A DNA stretch of 20,027 nt, taken from an uncultured Collinsella sp. (GTDB lineage Bacteria > Actinomycetota > Coriobacteriia > Coriobacteriales > Coriobacteriaceae). The notes beneath the pieces were generated by a model. That model did no database searches and had not been told where the DNA came from. It saw nothing but the letters and a program-made list of their open reading frames with translations. Position 1 is the stretch's first letter, and the number at the start of each line of letters is the position of its first letter. The position numbers were made by a program, and so were the translations under genes. The DNA is taken from assembly GCA_902494035.1 (NCBI GenBank), contig CABURV010000034.1, positions 1 through 20,027 on the forward strand, written 5' to 3'. Positions 1-7,817 of this stretch are shown in pieces.

Positions 1-891
1 CCCGCCCCGCCGCCTCCGATGCCGCCGGCAGACGCTGCCGCTTCGCCGCATCGAGCTCCGGTCATCTGCGCCATTTCGGGTTCGGGCGGTTGCGGCAAGT
101 CGACGATCGTTGCCACCATGGCACACACATCGTCGCTGTTGGGCTTGCGTGCCGCCGTGCTCGACCTGGACCTGATGTTTGGAAACCTTTACGACTTGTT
201 AGGCGTCGATGCTCCGCACGATATGGCGGCACTTATCGAGCCGTCGGCGGCGGGCACGCTCACCGAGCCGGATATCGTGGCCGCATCGATGCGCGTCGCC
301 CCGGGCGTTACGCTCTGGGGTCCCGTCGCGGCGCCCGAGCAAGCTGAGCTCATGGCACGTCCGGTGGAGCTGCTGCTCGATGTCCTGCGTCGCGAATCCG
401 ACGTGGTCTTTATCGATACCTCGGTCTTTTGGGGCGATGCCGTGGCGGCTGCGGTGGCGGCGAGCGACCGTTGCCTGGTCGTTGGCGATGCGGCGGTGTC
501 GTCCGCGACATCGGCGTCGCGCGTCATTGAACTGGCAAGTCGAGTAGGTGTGCCGCGCACGCGCATGAGCGCTGTATTCAACCGGTTTGGCGCGCGCGGG
601 GCAGACGAGGACGTCGCCATGCGCTTTGAGATTGCCTGTGCGTTGAGCTCCAAGATTCGTATCGCCGATGGCGGGCAGGATCTCGCCGCGCTCATGGCGT
701 TTGGGCGCGCTGACGAGGCAGTGGGGCAGACCAGCGCTTTTGCGACCAGCGTGCGCGAGGCCACGCGCGAGATGCTCGTGGAACTGGGGTGCGCCGTCGG
801 CCCTTGGAGCGATATGGTCGCCGACCGTGCAACGCGCACCGAACGTCCGCGTATCCGCCTTCCCTGGTCGCGCGAGGGTGATCAGCGATGA
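1..891 (+). CDS. tadZ: TadZ/CpaE-like pilus-localising ATPase (5' end outside window)
   Basis: This is a MinD/ParA-type P-loop ATPase of the TadZ/CpaE family, which positions the Tad pilus machine at the membrane. Counting from the ATG at 19, an atypical Walker A (GSGGCGKST) spans residues 21-29, a Walker A'-like stretch (AVLDLDLMFGN) 46-56, and a Walker B-like stretch (VVFIDTS) 129-135. The signature lysine at the start of the deviant MinD Walker A (KGGxGK[ST]) is replaced by Ser. The frame is open to base 1 and reads Pro/Ala-rich on both sides of the ATG at 19. That looks like a linker, so the family's N-terminal receiver-like domain probably lies upstream and the true start is outside the window. 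The stop overlaps the tadA start by 4 nt (ATGA). TadZ identity rests on family traits plus the adjacent tadABC. Confidence 0.85.
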   Translation, partial: PAPPPPMPPADAAASPHRAPVICAISGSGGCGKSTIVATMAHTSSLLGLRAAVLDLDLMFGNLYDLLGVDAPHDMAALIEPSAAGTLTEPDIVAASMRVAPGVTLWGPVAAPEQAELMARPVELLLDVLRRESDVVFIDTSVFWGDAVAAAVAASDRCLVVGDAAVSSATSASRVIELASRVGVPRTRMSAVFNRFGARGADEDVAMRFEIACALSSKIRIADGGQDLAALMAFGRADEAVGQTSAFATSVREATREMLVELGCAVGPWSDMVADRATRTERPRIRLPWSREGDQR

Positions 892-2216
892 GCCTGCAAA
901 CGAGGATTAAGGCTGCCGGCGCTGCAGCGGCGGCAGCGCCTGTAGATGCGGGGCGTCGCCGCGCGGTGAAACGACGCACCAAGCGCGCCGTGATGGACCG
1001 CATGGGTTACGACGAAGTGGCGCGTATCAGCGCCTATATCGACCCGGCACTTGCCCGCTCGGAATTGCGTCCCGCGGTGGAGGCGGCGCTCAATGTTGAG
1101 GAGCCGACCGATCTCGCGACGCCCGAGCGCGAGACCATCATCGACGAGATTTTGGATGATGTGGTGGGCTTGGGGCCGTTGCAGCCGCTCATCGAGGACG
1201 ACACCGTTACCGAGATCATGATTAACGGCTGCCGCTCGGCTTTCTTTGAACGCGGCGGCGTCTTGCACCCCATCGAGCATGCGTTTGAGGATGATGAACA
1301 GATCCGTGTGCTTATCGACCGCATCATCTCGCCACTTGGCCGCCGTATCGACGAGCGCAGCCCCATCGTCAACGCCCGCCTCAAAACGGGCTATCGCGTC
1401 AACGCGGTGATTCCGCCTGTGGCGATTGACGGACCGATTCTCACCATCCGAAAGTTCTCGGACCGTATCTGCTCGCTGGACGAGCTTGTGGGGCTGGGGT
1501 CGCTGCCGCTTTGGTATGCGCAGCTGCTGTCATGCGCGGTGTCGCTGAGACAGGACCTGGCGGTTGCGGGAGGCACGGGATCTGGTAAGACCACCCTGCT
1601 CAACGCGTTGTCATGCGAGATTTCCACCGGCGAGCGCATCGTGACGATCGAGGACTCTGCCGAGCTCAAGTTTGCGCATCATCCACACGTGGTGCGTCTA
1701 GAGGCGCGCGAGGCTTCAATTGAGGGCGAGGGCGCGGTGACGATCCGCGACCTGGTGACCAATGCCCTGCGCATGCGCCCCGACCGCATCGTGGTGGGTG
1801 AGGTGCGCGGTGCTGAGTGCTGCGACATGTTGCAGGCCATGAACACAGGCCACGACGGGTCGCTCACCACACTTCATGCGGGCTCAGAACAGGAGACCGT
1901 GGTGCGTCTGACGTTGCTTGCACGTTATGGCATCGATCTGCCGAGCGAGCTCATCGAGGAGCAGATTGCCATGGCGCTCGACGGCATCGTGATGTCCGAG
2001 CGCCACGCCGATGGCAGGCGCTTCGTCTCCTCGTATTCGGGGGTGCGTCGCGCCGCGTCGGGCGGCGTAGAGCTCGAGCGCTATGTGACTTTCGATGCCG
2101 CCGAGCGCACCTGGACGCTTGACCGCGAGCCGCCGTTTATCGCAGAAGGCCTGCGGTCGGGGACGCTCACACAAGAGGAGGTGGACGAATGGAGGTCGCT
2201 GTGCCCCTCGTCGTAG
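888..2216 (+). CDS. tadA: Tad pilus assembly ATPase TadA/CpaF
   Basis: This is a type II/IV secretion-family hexameric ATPase that powers Flp pilus extension (and in some systems retraction) from the cytoplasmic face. All family motifs are visible: Walker A GGTGSGKTT at residues 228-236, an Asp box (VTIEDSAEL) at 252-260, Walker B (RIVVGEVRG) at 300-308, and a His box (GHDGSLTTLHA) at 321-331. The N-terminal ~40 residues are Ala/Arg-rich and low complexity, followed by the usual N-terminal domain. At 442 aa it is normal length for CpaF-like proteins. The ATG overlaps the tadZ stop in an ATGA junction, and the 3' end overlaps tadB by 28 nt, consistent with coupled translation in one operon. 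Confidence 0.96.
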   Translation: MSLQTRIKAAGAAAAAAPVDAGRRRAVKRRTKRAVMDRMGYDEVARISAYIDPALARSELRPAVEAALNVEEPTDLATPERETIIDEILDDVVGLGPLQPLIEDDTVTEIMINGCRSAFFERGGVLHPIEHAFEDDEQIRVLIDRIISPLGRRIDERSPIVNARLKTGYRVNAVIPPVAIDGPILTIRKFSDRICSLDELVGLGSLPLWYAQLLSCAVSLRQDLAVAGGTGSGKTTLLNALSCEISTGERIVTIEDSAELKFAHHPHVVRLEAREASIEGEGAVTIRDLVTNALRMRPDRIVVGEVRGAECCDMLQAMNTGHDGSLTTLHAGSEQETVVRLTLLARYGIDLPSELIEEQIAMALDGIVMSERHADGRRFVSSYSGVRRAASGGVELERYVTFDAAERTWTLDREPPFIAEGLRSGTLTQEEVDEWRSLCPSS

Positions 2217-3115
2217 GGGGTTTGGCAGGGTTTTCTGTCGCGATGGCGTGCGGGGCGGAACCTCGTGTGCCGCAGGTGCCGCCGGCGGAGCTGGCGCGTC
2301 AGGCGCTCGAGACGGTGGCAGAGAAACTGCCGCGTGAGCTGGTGGAAAACGATCTGCTGAAAAAGATCGCCCGTTCGTGGGCATCGCTGGCTCCGGCGCA
2401 TCGCCTTGGCCTCGTGATCGAAGATGCTTCGGGGCGTTTGGCGTTTCTGCTGCTCTCGAGCGGTGTCTGCTGCATTTTACTAACGATGGTGTCGTTATCG
2501 CCCCTCGGATTTGCCTTGGGACTTGTTGCTCCGATTGCCGTTGGCGCCGCTCGGGATGGCTTTGAGAGCCGGCGCGAGCAACACGATGCAGAAGAGGCCA
2601 TGCCCGAGGCGTTTACCGCACTTTCCATGTCGCTTGCCTCGGGACATTCGCTGGCCCAGGGCATGCGCTTTGTGGGCGCTCATGCGCAAGAACCGGTGCA
2701 TACCGAGTTTTTGCGGGTGGCGGCGGCGATCGATTGCGGCATCTCGGCGACCGACGCGCTCGATGACTTGCTCGTGCGCATCGACGCCCCCGGTCTTTCG
2801 CTTGTGACCTTGGCGCTTAAGGTGTCACAGCGCACCGGCGCTCCGCTTGCCGACTTACTGTCCGAGGCGTCGAGCATGGTGGGGGAGCGCATTGAGCTCA
2901 AGCGCCGCCTAGATGTTAAGACGTCGCAGGCCCGCATGTCTGCGCATATGGTCGCGGCGATGCCGACGGGCATGTGCGCGGTGTTGGCGCTGCTTTCGGC
3001 AGATTTTCGTCGCGGTCTTGCGACGCCTGCCGGCGCGGGCGCTGTGGTGCTGGGTCTTGCCCTCAACGCCGTTGCCCTGGTGGTTATCAGGCGCATTATG
3101 CGGGTGGAGCTATGA
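2189..3115 (+). CDS. tadB: Tad pilus inner-membrane platform protein TadB
   Basis: This is a T2SSF/GspF-like membrane platform protein that pairs with TadC and couples the TadA motor to pilin assembly. It has 308 aa. A short N-terminal hydrophobic stretch (residues ~4-20) is followed by a polar segment, a hydrophobic pair at ~85-122, a central helical cytoplasmic T2SSF domain at ~130-250, and two C-terminal membrane segments. The central domain contains PEAFTALSMSLASGHSLAQG and later GAPLADLL, both typical of the family. The start at 2189 lies inside tadA and is preceded by AGAGGAGG at a good distance, so the 28-nt overlap is probably real. The TadB versus TadC assignment follows gene order and length. 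Confidence 0.9.
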   Translation: MEVAVPLVVGGLAGFSVAMACGAEPRVPQVPPAELARQALETVAEKLPRELVENDLLKKIARSWASLAPAHRLGLVIEDASGRLAFLLLSSGVCCILLTMVSLSPLGFALGLVAPIAVGAARDGFESRREQHDAEEAMPEAFTALSMSLASGHSLAQGMRFVGAHAQEPVHTEFLRVAAAIDCGISATDALDDLLVRIDAPGLSLVTLALKVSQRTGAPLADLLSEASSMVGERIELKRRLDVKTSQARMSAHMVAAMPTGMCAVLALLSADFRRGLATPAGAGAVVLGLALNAVALVVIRRIMRVEL

Positions 3116-3753
3116 GCGCCCCGGTTGCAGTTGCGGCTTGCCTGTGCGCTCTGAGTGTATTTGTCGCGACGGGTCTGGATCGGGCGGATGCACGCAAGAT
3201 CGCAGAGGCCTGCAAGCGCGAGGCGGTGCTGGTCGCTGCCGCGGGTCGCTCGGTGGTCGATGCTCTGACCGCGCGAATGAAGGGCGCGGTTGGAGCGGGC
3301 GGCCCGGCGCGAGTGTCGCTCGGCGAAGTGTCCGAGATGATCGATGTTGTGCGCTTGGGTCTTTCGGCCGGTCTTTCGTTTGATGCGGCGCTTGAGATTT
3401 TCTGCGCCAACCGCCGGTCAGTGCTGGCTCTTCGACTTGAGCGGGCCTGCATGGCGTGGCAGGTGGGCGTGGGCACGCGTGAGGACGAGTTGTTGGCCGC
3501 CGCGCGCGACCTGGACGTGCGAGCGCTCGAGACCTTTGCCATCACGGTGGGACAGGCGCTCGCCCTGGGTGCCCCACTTGCCGAGACACTGGCCGCTCAA
3601 AGTCGCGAGATCCGTGCGGCTCATCGCGCCGCGGTCGAGCGCGAGATCGAGCGTGCGCCCATCAAGCTGCTGATTCCCACCGGCACACTCATCTTGCCGG
3701 CGTTGCTTCTGTCCATATTGGGCCCGCTGTTGGGAGCAGGCGGGATGATGTAG
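3112..3753 (+). CDS. tadC: Tad pilus inner-membrane platform protein TadC
   Basis: This is the second T2SSF-type platform protein, 213 aa from the ATG at 3112. An N-terminal membrane segment (residues ~3-21) precedes a polar linker. The T2SSF helical domain follows (VVRLGLSAGLSFDAALEIF and later GQALALGAPLAETL), then a C-terminal hydrophobic hairpin ending ILGPLLGAGGMM. The frame is open further upstream to 2974, but that extension is Arg/Cys-rich out-of-frame tadB sequence. The ATG at 3112 overlaps the tadB stop as ATGA, like the other junctions in this operon, so I chose it. It ends 10 nt before the pilin gene. Confidence 0.9.
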   Translation: MSAPVAVAACLCALSVFVATGLDRADARKIAEACKREAVLVAAAGRSVVDALTARMKGAVGAGGPARVSLGEVSEMIDVVRLGLSAGLSFDAALEIFCANRRSVLALRLERACMAWQVGVGTREDELLAAARDLDVRALETFAITVGQALALGAPLAETLAAQSREIRAAHRAAVEREIERAPIKLLIPTGTLILPALLLSILGPLLGAGGMM

Positions 3754-3763
3754 GGAGGAATAC

Positions 3764-3997
3764 ATGAACACGATGACTGACGTTGCTGGCAAGGTCTGGA
3801 GCTGGGCTGTTTGCCAGTCAATTCGCGCTCGCCAGCATGCCGGGGAGCTACTGCAGGAGGAGAGTGCGCAGGGCACCACCGAATACGCCATCTTGGTCGG
3901 CGTGCTCGTGGTGATCGCCATCATTGCCATTGTCGCATTTAAGGGCAAGGTCCAAGATCTATGGAACGCTATCAGCGAGGGCATCAACAGCCTGTAG
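3764..3997 (+). CDS. flp: Flp-type major pilin precursor
   Basis: This is a 77-aa class IVb (Flp) prepilin, probably the structural subunit of the pilus. A polar leader of ~35 residues ends in EESAQGTTEYAILVG, followed by a ~20-residue hydrophobic helix (VLVVIAIIAIVAF) and a short amphipathic tail, the typical Flp layout. The family site is G/xxxxEY. Aligning Glu at +5 and Tyr at +6 puts Ala rather than Gly at -1, so cleavage would fall after ESA. The leader is longer than in most Flp proteins. The strong RBS AGGGAGGA sits just before the ATG. It follows tadC directly, as in many Tad loci. No prepilin peptidase is in the window. Confidence 0.9.
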   Translation: MNTMTDVAGKVWSWAVCQSIRARQHAGELLQEESAQGTTEYAILVGVLVVIAIIAIVAFKGKVQDLWNAISEGINSL

Positions 3998-4524
3998 AGG
4001 GCGAGCGCCCCATCGGGGTGCTGCTGGTGTTTGCTTGCCTGACCGTGGCGATAGCGGCGGTGCTTTGGGGGCTTAACGCCGCGCGGCAGCAGCGTCCTGA
4101 GGCCGCCTTCGATTCGGGCTCAGATTCGGCGGTGGCGTCTCAAAAAGATGAGATGCGAGATGCGGACGATTCGGATGTCGCTGTCACGGCGCAAACCTTT
4201 CTGCGGACGCTCGACAAGCGGTCTGGCACTGCGACGGATTCACCTGAGGACAACGCGATTGCGGTCCGGCTTGCATGGTCCGAGGACCGACCGATGACCG
4301 AGGCAGCGGCGGATATGTTACGCGCCTACCGCGAGGTGCCAACGGCCCAGCTCGCCCTGAGCGGTTATCTCGATATTAAGGGCAACGTATGGGGCGCCAT
4401 CGTGCGCGATGGGCGCGGCTGGGTCGATATGGTGACGGTTGCCGCGGATGCTGGCGATGCTTCGTGTCGTCTGCGCGCCGTGCGTCTGGTCCCGCAAACA
4501 ATAAGCTCAAAGGAGGGATCGTGA
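3961..4524 (+). CDS. membrane-anchored protein of unknown function in Tad operon
   Basis: I do not recognise this 187-aa product. It has one N-terminal membrane segment (VLLVFACLTVAIAAVLWGL, residues ~20-38) followed by a polar extracytoplasmic domain. The first part of that domain, ~40-90, is Asp/Ser/Gln-rich. The rest looks globular, with GYLDIKGNVWGAIVRDGRGW as the most distinctive stretch. The topology (N-in, C-out) fits a minor pilus-assembly or pilin-chaperone role, but that is inference from location alone. The ATG at 3961 lies inside the pilin gene (37-nt overlap), with a purine-rich AAGGGCAAGG ~11 nt upstream. A GTG at 4018 just before the membrane segment is an alternative start. 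It ends 1 nt before the second pilin ATG. Confidence 0.72.
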   Translation: MERYQRGHQQPVEGERPIGVLLVFACLTVAIAAVLWGLNAARQQRPEAAFDSGSDSAVASQKDEMRDADDSDVAVTAQTFLRTLDKRSGTATDSPEDNAIAVRLAWSEDRPMTEAAADMLRAYREVPTAQLALSGYLDIKGNVWGAIVRDGRGWVDMVTVAADAGDASCRLRAVRLVPQTISSKEGS

Positions 4525-4525
4525 A

Positions 4526-4744
4526 ATGCATGGCATTCTGCGTGAGGAATCTGCCCAGGCGACGGTCGAATACGCCATCGTCACGGTGGCGCTGTTATCG
4601 ATCGTGCTGGCGATTGTGGGGCTTTGGCGTGCTGGCACTGATGGGCACTTGGCGGCGCTGGTTGAGCGGGCGGCATCCCATGGCGTTGCCTCGACGTCGG
4701 TTATCGACGCCGCTGCGGGCGCTAAGGACATCGCGTTGTATTGA
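4526..4744 (+). CDS. second Flp-like pilin or pseudopilin
   Basis: This 72-aa prepilin-like protein has only seven residues before the processing region EESAQATVEYAIV, so its leader is much shorter than that of the first pilin (~35 residues). A hydrophobic helix follows (VALLSIVLAIVGLW), then a ~40-residue tail rich in Ala and Ser. Glu+5 and Tyr+6 are conserved and -1 is again Ala. It could be a minor or tip pilin, or an alternative major pilin. A strong AGGAGGG lies 9 nt before the ATG, which suggests high translation. The unrecognised membrane protein gene ends one base upstream and the TadE-like gene begins within its 3' end. Confidence 0.85.
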   Translation: MHGILREESAQATVEYAIVTVALLSIVLAIVGLWRAGTDGHLAALVERAASHGVASTSVIDAAAGAKDIALY

Positions 4745-5216
4745 TATCGCGCGCGAGGACCGGGCGCAGTCTACGGTCGAGGCCGCTTTTTTGCTGCCGA
4801 CGTTTCTGACGCTCATCCTTCTCGCACTGCAACCGGTGTGCCTGCTTTATGCGCGCGCGGTCATGGAGTCTGCCGCCGCCGAGACCGCGCGGCTCATGAC
4901 CACGACGACGGCGGAGGACGACGATCTTAAGGAGTTCACCCTCCGCCGGCTTGCCGCAGTGCCCAACGTTTCGATCTTTCATGCCGGCGGGCCGCTGTCG
5001 TGGGATGTCGAGCTTAGCCGGGCCGATGCGGGCGGCGTCTCGTCCGTGTCCGTTTCCGGCGAGGTCAAGCCGTTGCCTGTGATCGGTGCGTTTGCGCAGG
5101 TTATGGGTGGTACCGCCGAGGGCGGCTACGTTGAGCTCAAGGTCGATGTCTCGTATCAATCACGTCCCGAATGGCTGGAGGGAGATTATGATTCGTGGAT
5201 TGCTGCATGGGATTAA
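4680..5216 (+). CDS. tadE: TadE-like pseudopilin
   Basis: This is a TadE-family pseudopilin, a Tad accessory protein processed like a prepilin and needed for pilus biogenesis. The motif EDRAQSTVEAAFLLPTF introduces a hydrophobic helix (LTLILLALQPVCLLYARAV). Ala replaces Tyr at +6 of the Flp motif, as is common in TadE. The remaining ~120 residues are extracytoplasmic. The start is uncertain. The ATG at 4680 gives 178 aa with a 21-residue basic leader and lies 65 nt inside the preceding pilin gene without a clear RBS. Nearer in-frame choices are TTG at 4686 or the rare ATT at 4740, which overlaps the preceding stop region. The open frame upstream of 4680 is out-of-frame coding sequence. Confidence 0.8.
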   Translation: MALPRRRLSTPLRALRTSRCIDIAREDRAQSTVEAAFLLPTFLTLILLALQPVCLLYARAVMESAAAETARLMTTTTAEDDDLKEFTLRRLAAVPNVSIFHAGGPLSWDVELSRADAGGVSSVSVSGEVKPLPVIGAFAQVMGGTAEGGYVELKVDVSYQSRPEWLEGDYDSWIAAWD

Positions 5217-7341
5217 GCGTTTCTGGTCTAGACGCGTTTTGACGCGCCGTCCGAGCTGCCATCGCAAGCGAGGCGGCTTTATGGGTCGAGCCGGTATCGA
5301 CCTGTTTATCGAAGACGGTGCCTACACCACGCTTTCCTCTGCGGTGGTCATCTTGGTGGTGCTCACGCTGCTGTTTTCGTCGACGGCGGCGATATGGAGC
5401 ATGTCGCGCGCGGGGGACACCCAGGTGGCTGCCGATAGCGGCGCGCTGGCAGGCGCCAATGTGGTGTCGTCCTATCACACGGCTGCCACGGTGGTGGATG
5501 CGAGCATTTTGAGTTTGGGCCTAGCGGGGTTTGCCACGATCGGGACGGGCCTGGTCGCCATCCTCATCCCGGGTGCCGAACCAGTTGCCGGCAATATGGT
5601 CGACACCGGGATTGAGATCATTAAAACGCGCAACAAGTTTGCCAAAAGCGCATCGGAAGGCTTGCAGAAAATCGAGACGGCTCTGCCGTATCTGATTGCC
5701 GCGCGTGCCACGCAGGCGGTGTCGGCGCAGGATACCGATAGTGTGACCTATACCGGTACGGCGCTTGCCGTGCCCAGGACATCCGAGTCTGATTTTGTTG
5801 CGCTCGAGGGTTCCGAGATCTCGACCGATGCCATTAAAGATGCGTCGGAAGATCTGGAGCGCGCGGCCGAGGAGCTACAAAAAGCATCGGAGGAGACGGC
5901 GAAGGCAAAGGAGCGTGCCTGGCTAGCGGATTGCGGTGGATCGGATAAAGGTTCGGTCGGCAGCTGTTCGTGTATGTGGGAGCGCGCGAAAAGCCTAACG
6001 GATCTCTCCGGTGTTCAAAATCCGCATTACGCTTCGAGCGTTACGTGGGAGCCTCAAGTTGCCCTTGATCGCGCGAAGGACTACTACCATTGGCGTCTGA
6101 CAAATGAGAAGCCCCACGGCTCGAGTGTCGAGATGAGGGCAGAGTCTGCGGCGCGTAAGGCGTTTTATACCTATGCGAGTGCGGAGGTCGATCGGGCATA
6201 TATAACCGAGAACGGAGACAGGGTTTCCTCCTATATTCCACTGTTGCCGCGCAACTCTGATGAGGTTCGGGCGACGGAGCTCTATACCGATGCGGTGTGG
6301 CCGACGAGCGTGAACGATGACAAGGCGTATCTGCATTACGGGACGACCTGCCCTAACTATAAGAAAGGGACGCCGAGCGGATTTGCTTCGGTTGCCGATT
6401 ACGATGGACAGGATAAATGCAGCAAATGCCATTTTGGCGTTTCGTCGCTTGGTGCTGTTGCGGCGCCTTCAACCTCTATCGAAAACGGCTTCGAGTATCA
6501 CTTTGACAAGTTTAAAGACGCCCTGGAAGACTACGTCGAATGCCGCAACAAAGAGCTCGAGCTCGAACGTCAGACCGAAGACGAGACCGACCGTGCGAGC
6601 AATGCGTTTGACCAGGCCATCAAAGCGCTTTCGGGCGAGCGTCCGCGTATCGCTCCGCCCGGTCGCAACGGCGTAGTTGCCCTTGCGGTTTCGGGTGCCA
6701 TCTCGAGCCCCGATGAGCTCAACTCTTCGTTTAGCACGGCAGTCAGGCTCGGCGATCGCGGTGCTATCTCTGCCGCGGTGTTGGCACCCGATGAGGCGAC
6801 GGCGCAAAACAACGTGCTTTCGCGATTTTTCTCGACATTGAAGGAACGCTCGGGCGGCGTTGCCGGCGTGCTCGACGGCGTCATGGATGTTTGGGGACGG
6901 CTGCTCGTAGGATACGGTGATATCCAAGGTTCGGCCGACGAACTTATGGACGAGATGATTAAAGGCCTAGGAGGGGGCAGCGGCGCGTTGGGTTCCATCG
7001 CATCGTGGCTCGGCGATACCGTTTCGGCGTCCATGGCGGCGTTGGGTCTGGAACCGTGCGACTTGCGCCTGCGAAAGCCAGTGCTGACCGATTCCGCCAA
7101 CGTCATTAAGAGCCCGGGGTCTGACATTGCTGGTCTCTCTCAAGCGCAAGACAAGCTGCGAAGTATTCCGTTGGGCGTGACCGATCCCAAGGCGCTTTGC
7201 GAGGCGTTGGAATATCAAGTCGAACGCACCATTAGCGGTACGGTGTTCACGCTTGCGGAGATTCCTCTGCCCGGCGGCGGCTCCATCCCACTCACCGTCG
7301 ATGTTGCCACGCTGGTTGGCGCTCTGGGCGGTGGGTCGTAA
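5188..7341 (+). CDS. tadG: large TadG-like Flp pilus-assembly protein
   Basis: This 717-aa protein carries an N-terminal Tad/TadG-like module: EDGAYTT at residues 42-48, a membrane segment at ~49-70, then DTQVAADSGALAGA at 77-90, the signature of the putative Flp pilus-assembly TadE/G-like family. Downstream are a second hydrophobic stretch (~105-135), a Glu/Lys-rich predicted coiled coil (~216-245), a Cys-rich patch (~247-262), a further Cys plus CSKCH at 411-415, another charged helix (~430-475), and a Gly/Ser-rich C-terminal third with hydrophobic helices. The ATG at 5188 has a strong GGAGGGAG RBS. The open frame back to 5086 is out-of-frame TadE sequence. The middle third is less GC-rich than its flanks. 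It is probably a membrane-anchored, surface-exposed pilus component, but its exact role is unknown. Confidence 0.8.
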   Translation: MIRGLLHGIKRFWSRRVLTRRPSCHRKRGGFMGRAGIDLFIEDGAYTTLSSAVVILVVLTLLFSSTAAIWSMSRAGDTQVAADSGALAGANVVSSYHTAATVVDASILSLGLAGFATIGTGLVAILIPGAEPVAGNMVDTGIEIIKTRNKFAKSASEGLQKIETALPYLIAARATQAVSAQDTDSVTYTGTALAVPRTSESDFVALEGSEISTDAIKDASEDLERAAEELQKASEETAKAKERAWLADCGGSDKGSVGSCSCMWERAKSLTDLSGVQNPHYASSVTWEPQVALDRAKDYYHWRLTNEKPHGSSVEMRAESAARKAFYTYASAEVDRAYITENGDRVSSYIPLLPRNSDEVRATELYTDAVWPTSVNDDKAYLHYGTTCPNYKKGTPSGFASVADYDGQDKCSKCHFGVSSLGAVAAPSTSIENGFEYHFDKFKDALEDYVECRNKELELERQTEDETDRASNAFDQAIKALSGERPRIAPPGRNGVVALAVSGAISSPDELNSSFSTAVRLGDRGAISAAVLAPDEATAQNNVLSRFFSTLKERSGGVAGVLDGVMDVWGRLLVGYGDIQGSADELMDEMIKGLGGGSGALGSIASWLGDTVSASMAALGLEPCDLRLRKPVLTDSANVIKSPGSDIAGLSQAQDKLRSIPLGVTDPKALCEALEYQVERTISGTVFTLAEIPLPGGGSIPLTVDVATLVGALGGGS

Positions 7342-7817
7342 TGAGTATCCGCATGCGTCTGCGCGAGGAGCGCGCCCAAGCGACGGTGGAGATGGCGGTG
7401 GTTACGCCCGTTTTGCTGGTGCTGGCACTCATCGTGTACAACGTCATGATCTTTGCCAGCGCTGTCGCGCGCTTCGACCGCGTGGTACCCGACATCGTGT
7501 TGGCGCACGCCGTGGCGTCGGAGGGGGAGGGCGACGAAAGCTCTGCCGATGCCTCGGCGACGGTTCAGACTCAAATTCTGAATGCCATGGAAGGCTATGA
7601 CTTGCGGATCGAAGTGTCGAGCGAGCAAGGCGCGAAGGCATCGGATGGTGGCCTGCTCTCCCTATCCGGTACGTTTAGGACCTACACCTGCACCATGCAC
7701 TATGAGCCGTGGCCGACTTCTCTCAGCATCGCTGGCGTTTCGCTGGGGGCGCCGACAACGTTGTCGCACGAGCGCGCGGTGACGGTCGATCCATGGCGTC
7801 CGGGGGTGGTCATGTGA
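7341..7817 (+). CDS. TadE-like pseudopilin (second copy)
   Basis: This 158-aa protein has a nine-residue basic leader followed by EERAQATVEMAVVTPVLLVL, so the shared (E/D)(S/R)AQ(A/G/S)T(V/T)E processing motif is present with Met at +6. The helix continues to ~residue 40, and a polar domain of ~110 residues follows. This is TadE or TadF pseudopilin architecture; which one cannot be decided by eye. The ATG overlaps the preceding TAA by one base (TAATG), a classic coupling junction. The stop overlaps the GTG of the DUF192 gene. No Cys pair typical of any one subfamily is obvious. Confidence 0.78.
   Translation: MSIRMRLREERAQATVEMAVVTPVLLVLALIVYNVMIFASAVARFDRVVPDIVLAHAVASEGEGDESSADASATVQTQILNAMEGYDLRIEVSSEQGAKASDGGLLSLSGTFRTYTCTMHYEPWPTSLSIAGVSLGAPTTLSHERAVTVDPWRPGVVM

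Noticed and set aside
2974..3111. Longer TadC starting at 2974
   Set aside because: The extra 46 residues are Arg/Cys/Gly-rich out-of-frame tadB sequence. The ATGA junction at 3112 starts at a proper membrane segment.
5086..5187. Longer TadG-like protein starting at 5086
   Set aside because: This stretch is the TadE-like gene read in another frame. The ATG at 5188 has a strong GGAGGGAG site.
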